Assembly (NCBI GenBank): GCA_913053655.1
Contig: CAJXFW010000004.1
Span: forward strand, 1-50,635
Reading direction: 5' to 3'
From: an uncultured Thiogranum sp.
GTDB taxonomy: Bacteria; Pseudomonadota; Gammaproteobacteria; DSM-19610
Length of the DNA stretch: 50,635 nt
This document shows positions 1-6,737 of this stretch, in pieces (the stretch's first letter is position 1; each line of letters starts with the position of its first letter). The translations under genes were made by a program, and so were the position numbers. The notes beneath the pieces are model-generated. The model was not told where the DNA came from. It did not search any database and saw only the letters and a list, made by a program, of their open reading frames with translations.

Positions 1-672
1 CAAGGCCTCCAGCTCATCGACTTTGGATGCACCCGCCACACAAGCCGAATGCAGGTAGGGATCGTCACGTATCGAATCCGGTAAATCAACACTGGCGACA
101 ACATCTGATATCGCCAGCCTGCCACCGGATTTCAGTACCCGGTGAGTTTCGCGAAACACTCTCGCCTTGTCGGGCGAGAGATTGATAACACAATTGGAAA
201 TAATCACATCAATACAGCTGTCGGCTACCGGCAGGTTCTCGATTTCCCCAAGCCTGAAGTCCACGTTTCCGAACTGTGCCTTTTCAGCATTACTGCGCGC
301 CTTGCTGACCATGGCAGGTGTCATATCAACACCGATAACGTGTCCGTCCTTACCGACTTCCTGTGCGGCCAGAAATGCATCGAACCCGCCGCCACTGCCC
401 AGATCGAGCACTGTTTCACCAGCCTGCAGGCCGGCGATGGCGCGTGGGTTACCGCAACCCAGCCCCATGTCAGCGCCGTCCGGCACACTCTCCAGATCCT
501 GTTGCGAATAACCCAGGCGTGTGGATAGCAGGCTGTTGATCTGTGCGTCCTCGGACACACCGCAACAGGAACTGGCTTCACCGCAACTACTCCCACTGTT
601 ACTTGCCTGCGCAACTTCTGCATAGGCACTACGGACTGTCTGACGTATTTCATCCTGTTTTGTCTGGCTCAT
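1..672 (-). CDS. arsM: Arsenite S-adenosylmethionine methyltransferase ArsM (3' end beyond window)
   Basis: This enzyme methylates As(III) with S-adenosylmethionine in the cytoplasm, the first step towards methylarsenicals and arsenosugars. Only the first 224 residues are inside the window; the frame is still open at base 1. The SAM-binding motif VLDLGSGGGFD starts near residue 88. The three cysteines that bind As(III) in ArsM enzymes are recognisable: C73 (GLGCGNP), C161 (ISNCVINL) and C211 (HSACVAG). An extra N-terminal cluster, SSCCG (residues 35-38, with C30 just before), may help capture arsenic; that role is inferred. It is the last gene of the operon in this window, 15 bp after the glycosyltransferase stop codon. 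The start ATG at 672 was chosen because it gives the usual MSQ..IRQTVRxxYxEVA opening of the family. Confidence 0.93.
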   Translation of the reverse strand, partial: MSQTKQDEIRQTVRSAYAEVAQASNSGSSCGEASSCCGVSEDAQINSLLSTRLGYSQQDLESVPDGADMGLGCGNPRAIAGLQAGETVLDLGSGGGFDAFLAAQEVGKDGHVIGVDMTPAMVSKARSNAEKAQFGNVDFRLGEIENLPVADSCIDVIISNCVINLSPDKARVFRETHRVLKSGGRLAISDVVASVDLPDSIRDDPYLHSACVAGASKVDELEAL

Positions 673-687
673 CGTTCTGTTACTCCA

Positions 688-1392
688 CTAGCCGGTAACG
701 GCAGGCCGGGATACAGCCTGCCAGCGTTTGAGATCTTCCGGGGTATCGAGATCCCATAAGGTATCGAGTTCTGCATATTGCTTGTTCAGCAAGAGCAGTC
801 GTTCACGCGTGTGCTGCATGACCTGGCTGGTACTCCAGCGCATGTCGGTAAATAATTCTTCCTCAGCGCTGCGTGCACCGACCAATACATAGCCGCCATC
901 TTCTGCGGGGCCGAATACGAACTCTGTACCTGCGTGCAGCTCCTGACAGGCCAGGTTCAGGTACTCCCCGGTCATCGCCGGACAGTCTGTACCAATCAAT
1001 ACCACAAAGTCCGCCTGTTCAAGTGCGTCCTGTATCGCCCTGTGCATTCTCAGACCGAGATCCGCGCCCTGCTGGATCTTTATCCTGTCGTCATTCCGGC
1101 GTATGCCGGAATCCAGCGGTTTCAATGAGCTGGATACCGGCTTTCGCCGGTATGACGAATTGATCAGCTCGGCAAACAGAGGGTGCAAAGATTCAGCATA
1201 CAGGGTTACGGGTGCAATTTTTGCCTGTACAGCCATGGATACCGTATCACGCACCAGTTGCTCGTACAGCGTGACCGCAGCTTGGTCGCCTATTCCTGAA
1301 GCCAGCCGGGTCTTTACCCGACCGGCCAGCGGCGCCTTGGCGAACACCAGTATACGACCGGCCGGATACCGGTAAGCAATGGTGTCACCCAT
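688..1392 (-). CDS. Arsenosugar biosynthesis glycosyltransferase, TIGR04282/DUF2064 type, with in-frame repeat insertion
   Basis: A GT-A-fold nucleotidyl/glycosyltransferase of the DUF2064 family that accompanies ArsS and is thought to act on an arsenosugar intermediate. Family landmarks are ILVFAKAPLAGRVKTRL at the N-terminus, IGTDCPAM (the acidic metal/nucleotide site) and FGPAEDGGYVLVG. Between PLFAEL and IQQGADLG the protein holds about 25 extra residues (SYRRKPVSSS...LDSGIRRNDD) encoded by a 69-bp palindromic repeat. Because 69 is a multiple of three, the frame stays open. The insertion lies in a loop before the conserved GADLGxRM segment, so activity may survive, but this is not provable from sequence. 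It overlaps the upstream glycosyltransferase gene by 8 bp and is followed after 15 bp by arsM, which indicates one transcript. Confidence 0.88.
   Translation of the reverse strand: MGDTIAYRYPAGRILVFAKAPLAGRVKTRLASGIGDQAAVTLYEQLVRDTVSMAVQAKIAPVTLYAESLHPLFAELINSSYRRKPVSSSLKPLDSGIRRNDDRIKIQQGADLGLRMHRAIQDALEQADFVVLIGTDCPAMTGEYLNLACQELHAGTEFVFGPAEDGGYVLVGARSAEEELFTDMRWSTSQVMQHTRERLLLLNKQYAELDTLWDLDTPEDLKRWQAVSRPAVTG
1089..1157. repeat. 69-bp palindromic repeat inserted inside a coding gene
   Basis: The unit starts CGTCATTCCGGCGTATGCCG and ends GCTTTCGCCGGTATGACG, so the outer ends CGTCAT/ATGACG are complementary. Two internal hairpins (CCGGCGTATGCCGG and CCGGCTTTCGCCGG) are separated by about 20 bp. 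The same family recurs at 1843-1911 and, truncated, at 16843-16887. It belongs to the widespread proteobacterial dispersed repeats whose chance translation gives LDSGxRRNDD-like peptides. It adds 23 codons to the DUF2064 glycosyltransferase without a stop. No clear target duplication or terminal repeat like that of the second copy is visible here. Confidence 0.85.
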
Positions 1393-2218
1393 AACGTGTG
1401 GCCAGGCGTGTTGCCGGGACGCCCAGGAACCAGGCCAGGCGCAGGTACCACATCAATAATATGGTTCGTACAATCCCTCTTTGTTCCCAGCGGCGGCTCG
1501 ATGTCGTAACAGTGTGCGGCACACAGACCGGCCATTGCTCACGCTTCAGGCGTTTACTGAGATCAACATCCTCCATCAGCGGTAAATCTGCATAGCCGCC
1601 AACACGTTCAAACAAAGCACGCGAAACAAATATACACTGGTCCCCTGTGGCAATTCCGGTGATTCGTGAACGCAGGTTCATCAACCGTTCCACGGCACGC
1701 AACAGCATGCTGTCCCCCGACAGACGGACATTAAATCGTCCCCATCCGTGAGTGACCGATTTAAGGAACCTCTGATTAATTCCTTTACCGTCATCCCGGC
1801 ATATATCGTCATCCCGGCGTATATCGTCATCCCGGCGTATATCGTCATCCCGGCGTATGCCGGGATCCACTGTTTGCAACGACCTGGATGCCGGCCTTCG
1901 CCGGCATGACGGATTAATCAGAGTTGCCTTAATAATAAGCTCCTCCGCCCTGTCCGGAATACCACTGTCCGCGTGCACAAACCAGAACATCTGCCCGTCA
2001 GCGGCATCCGCGCCGGCATTCATCTGCCGGGCCCGGCCTGCAGGTACCATCAAGAGCCGGTCTACCAGTTTTTCGGCCAGCACAACTGTTCCATCTTTAC
2101 TGCCACCATCCACCAGGATCACTTCGTGACCGCGCGCGCGTAACGGTTGCAGTTGCTGCAACAGCGCAACAATGCATTCAGCTTCGTCAAGTACCGGGAT
2201 AATGATGGATATCTGCAT
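1385..2218 (-). CDS. Arsenosugar biosynthesis glycosyltransferase family 2, TIGR04283 type, with in-frame MITE insertion
   Basis: A family 2 glycosyltransferase of the type found beside arsS, expected to transfer a sugar or phosphosugar during arsenosugar synthesis. Landmarks are SIIIPVLDEA at the N-terminus, VDGGSKDGT, GRARQMNAGA, FVHAD (the DXD-like metal site), TGDQCIFVSR and PLMEDVDLSKRL. Between ELIIKAT and HGWGRFNVRL sits a stretch of about 55 foreign residues (CRRRPASRS...GIRRDDDIRRDDDI...) translated from a 172-bp inverted-repeat element; GRFNVRL then resumes the family pattern. The rest of the protein is intact. It lies 6 bp after the arsS stop and overlaps the next gene by 8 bp. Whether the enlarged enzyme still works is unknown. 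Confidence 0.87.
   Translation of the reverse strand: MQISIIIPVLDEAECIVALLQQLQPLRARGHEVILVDGGSKDGTVVLAEKLVDRLLMVPAGRARQMNAGADAADGQMFWFVHADSGIPDRAEELIIKATLINPSCRRRPASRSLQTVDPGIRRDDDIRRDDDIRRDDDICRDDGKGINQRFLKSVTHGWGRFNVRLSGDSMLLRAVERLMNLRSRITGIATGDQCIFVSRALFERVGGYADLPLMEDVDLSKRLKREQWPVCVPHTVTTSSRRWEQRGIVRTILLMWYLRLAWFLGVPATRLATRYG
1761..1932. mobile_element. MITE-like element with terminal inverted repeats, inside a glycosyltransferase gene
   Basis: The left end reads TTAAGGAACC then TCTGATTAATTCC (1761-1783). The right end, GGATTAATCAGAG then TTGCCTTAA (1911-1932), is its near-perfect reverse complement. Inside are three tandem 18-bp units (CGTCATCCCGGCRTATAT, 1789-1842) and one full 69-bp palindromic repeat (1843-1911). 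No transposase is encoded, so any past movement would have been in trans. The element is read through in frame by the TIGR04283 glycosyltransferase gene. A diverged, right-truncated relative lies at 16815-16887. Confidence 0.8.
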
Positions 2219-2224
2219 GACTGT

Positions 2225-3187
2225 TCAGTCCAGCGCACCGCCACAACTGCTGCCCTGCCCCGCAGTACAGCCGTAGCAGTGATCGGCAATCGATATGGAA
2301 CAGCCGTCCAGTGACGCAGCCCGTACCTCGCGGATATGTATACGTGGCCGCGCACCCATGTCCAGGGGCAAATCCAGCATCTGGTTAAAATCACAATCGT
2401 ACACATACCCTTGCCAGTCAACACTGATCAGCGATCGGCACATGACGGTATCGAGATTGGCATCCTGGTGGGCCGATTTGAGCAGTTCCATGTAGCTGGC
2501 AAACTGTCCTTTGGATATCAGGGTACTGCCAAAGCGCTGAATCGGCATGTTGGCAAGTACCAGCAGCCGGTTGAACCCAATACCTGCGCGCTCTGCAAGT
2601 TCGCGTTTGTAATCCGACTCGAGCTGTTTCCGGGGCGGAGGTAACACGGCGCCGCCCGGGTTATACATCAGGTTCAATATCAGCCCACTGCCCTGCTGTC
2701 CGTAGCCGAGCGCATTGAGCTTTCTTAACGCTGTAATACTCGACTGGTAGACGCCCTTGCCACGCTGCGATTCGACATTTTCCTTCAGGTAGCACGGCAG
2801 GGATGCGACGATTTCCACCTGATGGCGGGCCAGAAACTCTGCCGTGCCTTCGAAGCCGGGTTCATTGAGAATGGTCAGATTGCAGCGGTCAATGACCGGC
2901 ACATCCAGCCCGCGGGCAGCTTGAACCAGCCGCCGGAAATCCGCATGCAACTCCGGTGCGCCACCGGTAATATCCAGCACCTTTACTCCGGATTCCCTCA
3001 GAAAAGTGACAATGTCACCGATGGTTTCCCGCGACATCTGTTCCGTTCTGGTCGGTCCTGCGTTGACGTGGCAGTGCAGGCAGGACTGGTTGCAACGATA
3101 GCCCAGGTTGACCTGGAGAATTTCCAGCCGCCCGCGCTTCAGGGGCGGGAAATCGGTGTGTTCGAGTAGTGGCAGGGTAGCGTGCAT
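2225..3187 (-). CDS. arsS: Arsenosugar biosynthesis radical SAM enzyme ArsS
   Basis: A radical S-adenosylmethionine enzyme of the ArsS type (TIGR04167), which adds the 5'-deoxyadenosyl group to dimethylarsenic on the way to arsenosugars. The [4Fe-4S] site is CNQSCLHC (C32, C36, C39), preceded by LEILQVNLGYR and followed by VNAGPTRTE. Further family features are the DITGGAPEL segment, NLMYNPGG, the CDFNQML motif near the C-terminus and the cysteine-rich tail CYGC...SSCGG. Its 320 residues match the usual length. It lies 21 bp downstream of the disulfide reductase gene and 6 bp upstream of the family 2 glycosyltransferase, within the same operon. With ArsM it defines the pathway. Confidence 0.95.
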   Translation of the reverse strand: MHATLPLLEHTDFPPLKRGRLEILQVNLGYRCNQSCLHCHVNAGPTRTEQMSRETIGDIVTFLRESGVKVLDITGGAPELHADFRRLVQAARGLDVPVIDRCNLTILNEPGFEGTAEFLARHQVEIVASLPCYLKENVESQRGKGVYQSSITALRKLNALGYGQQGSGLILNLMYNPGGAVLPPPRKQLESDYKRELAERAGIGFNRLLVLANMPIQRFGSTLISKGQFASYMELLKSAHQDANLDTVMCRSLISVDWQGYVYDCDFNQMLDLPLDMGARPRIHIREVRAASLDGCSISIADHCYGCTAGQGSSCGGALD

Positions 3188-3208
3188 AGGTTAAATATTC
3201 AGTTGTGC

Positions 3209-4621
3209 TTATGGGATCAAACGATTGATCCATCGTACCAGACGACGGGTTCGGGTGCTAAACAGCTTTGCCCCGTACCAGGTATTCACGGTACGGCGGT
3301 TAATTTGTGCCAGTGTCGGATACGCATGAATGGTCGCGGAAATATCCCCGATACCGGCACCGGTCTTCATGGCCAGAACAATTTCGTGTAGTAGTTCGCC
3401 AGCGTGTGGACCCAGTATGGCAGCACCCAGTATTTTCCCTTTGTGTACCACAAACTTGGTCAGTCCGCAGGTTTCGACTTCGGCGAGGGCGCGGTCAATA
3501 TCCTTGAAGGGAAAGCGCAGTACCGTTGCCTCGATACCTTGCTCCCGGGCCTGTTGCTCGCTGAGCCCGACCCGGGCCAGTTCCGGATCCGTATACGTGA
3601 CCCAGGGAACAACGCTATAGTCGACTTTTTTCGGAAAACGGAACACGGCATTGCTGATTACAATGCCGGCCTGATATTCTGCCATGTGAGTGAAGGGGTA
3701 CGGCCCACACACATCGCCACAGGCATAGATATGTTTTTGCGAGGAGCGCATGCGTTTGTCAACCTTTATGCCCCGGGTATCGAACTGGACTCCGGCTGCC
3801 TCCAGTCCCAGATTCTCAACACAGGGCTGCCGTCCAACCGCCACCAGCACCTGATCGGCTTCCAGCGCAACGCCACCACTGCATTCAACACGTCGGGTAT
3901 CACCCTGCCGTGTAACCCGCTCTGCACTGGTCGAGGTGAGCACATCGATGCCTTCGGCGACCAGCCGTTCCTTGAGTACATCTGCGATTTCCGCATCCTC
4001 CTGCGGTAGTAAATGTGGCAGACGCTCCACCACAGACACTTTACTGCCGAGGCGTGCAAATGCCTGCGCCATTTCCAGCCCGATAGGGCCGCCACCCAGC
4101 ACCAGCAGTCGCCGTGGTAATTTGCGCAGGGAAAACAGGCTTTCATTGGTCAGGTAACCCGCTTCTTCAAGACCGTCTATCGGTGGTACAAAAGGATGTG
4201 AACCCGTTGCGATAAGGAAGCGCCGCCCGTGAATCTGTTGGTCATTGACACGTACCGTATGGGCGCCCGTAAATTCCGCGTGGCCGAAAAGCACTTCGCA
4301 GCCGTAGGCACGAAAACGTTCCGGATCATCGTGTGGCTGGATCTTATCAATGACCGACTGCACGTGATCACTAACCTTGCCAAGGTCCACCTGCGGAGTA
4401 ACGGGTTGCAGGCCGAATTCGCCTGCGCGGCGCATCAGTGATGCGACTTTGGCCACCTGTATCAGGGTTTTGCTCGGCACACAGCCCGTGTGCAGGCAAT
4501 CACCGCCGAGTTTTTCACGCTTTTCTACCAGGGTAACCTTCAGTCCCAGTTGTGATGCGACACTCGCGACAACCAGCCCACCCGCACCGCCACCGATAAT
4601 AACCAGATCACGTTTTCCCAT
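3209..4621 (-). CDS. FAD-dependent pyridine nucleotide-disulfide oxidoreductase (mercuric-reductase-like)
   Basis: A flavoprotein of the glutathione reductase/dihydrolipoamide dehydrogenase/MerA superfamily. The FAD-binding GGGAGG is near residue 10, the redox-active pair is GGDCLHTGCVPSK (C42, C47), the NAD(P) motif is VLGGGPIGLE, the second FAD motif is YACGDVCG, and HAYPTLAQ carries the C-terminal His-Glu-type base region. It has no N-terminal HMA domain and no C-terminal Cys pair, so mercury reduction is unlikely. Such proteins are common partners of arsS and may keep arsenic or thiols reduced; this role is inferred. The start at 4621 is preferred over one at 4666 because GGGAGGG precedes it at good spacing. 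470 residues; 37 bp after the upstream stop. Confidence 0.87.
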   Translation of the reverse strand: MGKRDLVIIGGGAGGLVVASVASQLGLKVTLVEKREKLGGDCLHTGCVPSKTLIQVAKVASLMRRAGEFGLQPVTPQVDLGKVSDHVQSVIDKIQPHDDPERFRAYGCEVLFGHAEFTGAHTVRVNDQQIHGRRFLIATGSHPFVPPIDGLEEAGYLTNESLFSLRKLPRRLLVLGGGPIGLEMAQAFARLGSKVSVVERLPHLLPQEDAEIADVLKERLVAEGIDVLTSTSAERVTRQGDTRRVECSGGVALEADQVLVAVGRQPCVENLGLEAAGVQFDTRGIKVDKRMRSSQKHIYACGDVCGPYPFTHMAEYQAGIVISNAVFRFPKKVDYSVVPWVTYTDPELARVGLSEQQAREQGIEATVLRFPFKDIDRALAEVETCGLTKFVVHKGKILGAAILGPHAGELLHEIVLAMKTGAGIGDISATIHAYPTLAQINRRTVNTWYGAKLFSTRTRRLVRWINRLIP

Positions 4622-4658
4622 CCGCTGCCCTCCCTTTTTTAATGGCTTGTGAACGCTA

Positions 4659-5627
4659 TCAGGCATCCGCCAGCGGGTAGCCGTTTTCGTTCCAGCCGGT
4701 CATACCGTTGGTGACGACATGGACGTCTGCAAAACCTCGCTGCGCCAGCAGTTCTACTGCTTTGACGGAACGTCGATCAGTCCGACACACGGTCACTACC
4801 GGTTTTTCCTGGTAGTCACTAATCTCGTTAATACGCTCCGGCAACTCTTCGAGTGGAAGATTTACCGCACCTGCTATATGTCCCTGCTCGCCGATAAAAT
4901 CCGCAGCCGTGCGTACATCCAGCACCAGAATATCGTTACCGCTTTCAAGCCGCTGTTTCAGTTCCGGAACAGTCAGCGACGGTCCTTTACGTAATCTGCC
5001 TATCAGGCGCGGTAGAAAAGCCACTACTGCGAGCAACGTCAGCGCGAGTAGCGCCTTCTGGATCAACCCTGCACCACCGCCCACTGCCTCCCGGCCGGCA
5101 TAGCCAAGGTAGGTATAGGCAAAAGCCCCCGGCAACATACAAATATAGGTCGCCAGCACGTAATGGCTGAAGCGTATCCGGGTCAGCCCCAGCGCATAGT
5201 TAAGCAGGTTAAAGGGAAACAACGGCACCAGGCGAACAAACGCCACAAAGCGCCAACCTTCGGTTTCCACACCGTTAATGAGTTGTTTGAGACGACCACC
5301 GGTTTTATCAGCCACCCAGTCCGAAGCCAGGTAGCGGGATACCAGAAAGGCCAGAGTCGCACCGACAGTGGCGCCAGTGAGATTATAAAATGTCCCGAGT
5401 ACCGGACCAAACAAGGCACCACCCGCCAGAGTCAGCACCATCCCTGGCAGGAACAGTACCGCACCAACCGCATACACCAACATGAACAGCAGCGGTGCCA
5501 GAACGCCGGCATTCTGAATCCAGTTCTCCACCGCAGCGGCATCGAACTGATCCCGGAAATAGATGGCTACAGCTATCGCGGCCACCAGGACCAGGAATAT
5601 TGTTATGCGAATCCACCTAGCCTTCAT
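4659..5627 (-). CDS. TVP38/TMEM64 (SNARE-associated/DedA-like) membrane protein fused to a rhodanese domain
   Basis: An inner-membrane protein with an N-terminal anchor (residues 7-24), then a VTT/SNARE-associated domain (about 35-210) with the typical FLPGMVLTLAGGALFGPVLGT and RLVPLFPFNLLNYALGLT segments. The C-terminal rhodanese domain spans about 220-320, with VLDVRT, GHIAGAVNLPL and an active-site loop starting at C281 (TVCRTDRRS). VTT proteins are linked to phospholipid movement and rhodaneses to sulfur transfer; the arsenic role is unknown. It overlaps the preceding desaturase gene by 11 bp, consistent with translational coupling. TVP38 proteins are frequent in arsS neighbourhoods, and the fused rhodanese could carry thiol-bound arsenic or sulfur at the membrane (inference). 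Confidence 0.88.
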   Translation of the reverse strand: MKARWIRITIFLVLVAAIAVAIYFRDQFDAAAVENWIQNAGVLAPLLFMLVYAVGAVLFLPGMVLTLAGGALFGPVLGTFYNLTGATVGATLAFLVSRYLASDWVADKTGGRLKQLINGVETEGWRFVAFVRLVPLFPFNLLNYALGLTRIRFSHYVLATYICMLPGAFAYTYLGYAGREAVGGGAGLIQKALLALTLLAVVAFLPRLIGRLRKGPSLTVPELKQRLESGNDILVLDVRTAADFIGEQGHIAGAVNLPLEELPERINEISDYQEKPVVTVCRTDRRSVKAVELLAQRGFADVHVVTNGMTGWNENGYPLADA

Positions 5628-6480
5628 TGTTACCGCTCCATTCCCGTCTGTTTATGGCGTAGCTGGATATCTTTCCAATAAAAGGCAATATCAGCATACC
5701 CGGCAACCAGGCCACCAGCTTTGGCTTGTTGTAGGTGTGAATACCGATGGTCATGGCTTCATGCCCCGCGCGCGGTTGATCACGGTAGGTTCCGAACAAG
5801 CGGTCCCACCAGGGCAGGTTAAATCCGAAGTTGCTGTTGGCTTCATCGTCTTCCACCGAGTGGTGAACCCGGTGCATGTCCGGAGTTACTACCAGCCAGC
5901 GCAACATCCTGTCGACAGCTTCTGGAAGGCGTATATTACTATGGTTGAACATAGCGGTCGCATTCAACAGCACTTCAAAAATAACAACAGCAACGACCGG
6001 AGGGCCCAGCACCACAATAGTCGCAAACTTGATCAACATGGAGAGAATAATTTCGAAGGTATGAAAACGCGCGCCGGTGGTAACGTCGATATCGACATCC
6101 GCATGATGTACCCGGTGCAGGCGCCACAGCACCGGCACGGCGTGCACCATGACGTGTTGCAGGTAGATAACAAAATCCATCGCGACAATAGATATCAGGA
6201 TGACAGCCCAGGCAGGTACGTCAAAATAGTTGAACAGGCCCCATCCCTGCCCTGTGGTAAAGGCGGCCATGCCAACCGCGGCAGCCGGGAACAACAGGCG
6301 CACAACAAAACTGTTCAGGAATACCAGTCCAAGATTGTTCAGCCAACGGACCGCTCTTGTCAGCGTCCGGGCGCGGCGTGGCGCAACCATTTCCCACACG
6401 GCCATGACAGCAAACGTTCCAAAAAAGAAACTGAGCCGAATGGTGACTTCGTGCTGCATTACGAATTCGCTGACATTCAT
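5617..6480 (-). CDS. Sterol desaturase / fatty acid hydroxylase family membrane di-iron protein
   Basis: An integral-membrane di-iron oxygenase-fold protein of 287 residues. Histidine clusters of the family are visible: QHVMVH (around 108-113), LHRVHH (121-126) and MHRVHHSVED further on, followed by NFGFNLPWWDRLFGTYRD, which is typical of the family. Hydrophobic segments lie at about 14-32, 46-72 and 92-108. The substrate is unknown; relatives hydroxylate or desaturate sterols, fatty acids or ether lipids. It is the first gene after the operator at 6540-6571, so it is probably the promoter-proximal gene of the arsenosugar operon. That position suggests a lipid step tied to arsenic, perhaps arsenolipids, but this is inference. 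Confidence 0.9.
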   Translation of the reverse strand: MNVSEFVMQHEVTIRLSFFFGTFAVMAVWEMVAPRRARTLTRAVRWLNNLGLVFLNSFVVRLLFPAAAVGMAAFTTGQGWGLFNYFDVPAWAVILISIVAMDFVIYLQHVMVHAVPVLWRLHRVHHADVDIDVTTGARFHTFEIILSMLIKFATIVVLGPPVVAVVIFEVLLNATAMFNHSNIRLPEAVDRMLRWLVVTPDMHRVHHSVEDDEANSNFGFNLPWWDRLFGTYRDQPRAGHEAMTIGIHTYNKPKLVAWLPGMLILPFIGKISSYAINRREWSGNNEG

Positions 6481-6539
6481 GGAAAAACCTCATAACTGAT
6501 GCGGATTACCATGCGCCGAAGCGCTACTGTAATGAGTTT

Positions 6540-6571
6540 ATTGAATATACTATTCAATCGAATAATTGAAT
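6540..6571 (-). promoter_or_regulatory. Putative ArsR/SmtB-type operator and promoter of the arsenosugar operon
   Basis: Three alternating copies of ATTGAAT/ATTCAAT form two overlapping dyads. One is ATTGAATA (6540-6547), TAC, TATTCAAT (6551-6558), a perfect 8-3-8 palindrome. The other is TTCAAT (6553-6558), six bases, ATTGAA (6565-6570). AT-rich dyads of this kind are typical targets of ArsR/SmtB winged-helix repressors. A -10-like TATATT (complement of 6544-6549) lies within the first dyad. No arsR gene is in the window. The rest of 6481-6737 holds no gene; it contains a hairpin at the cusA stop (AGTCCG...CGGACT, 6721-6738) and a distant GGAAAACAC/GTGTTTTCC inverted pair, neither with a T-tract. 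Confidence 0.6.
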
Positions 6572-6737
6572 TAAAGAATAGCGGATATCAAGACGATGTC
6601 AAGCGACAACTTGAAATACTCTTTCCGGCCCGGTTTTGCCCCTTTCGGGAAAACACACAGGCTCCTAAAAGAAGGCGACCCAGCGTGTTTTCCGAAACAC
6701 CCACACCACCCGCGCCGGGCAGTCCGGATTTGCGGAC

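Noticed and set aside
873-1163. Plus-strand frames through the repeats giving SGVCRNP/WIPAFAGMT-type peptides
   Set aside because: These peptides are known by-products of translating the dispersed repeat; the minus-strand glycosyltransferase explains the region.
1789-1911. CRISPR-like array of short repeats
   Set aside because: The 18-bp units are directly adjacent without spacers and lie in a coding gene; they are a tandem expansion of a palindromic repeat.
3209-4621. Mercuric reductase (merA) of a mer operon
   Set aside because: There is no HMA domain, no C-terminal Cys pair and no merR/T/P neighbours; the context is arsenosugar synthesis.
5563-6495. Long plus-strand frame of 310 codons over the desaturase gene
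   Set aside because: It is antisense to a protein with clear histidine motifs, has no recognisable domain and a composition typical of a mirror frame.
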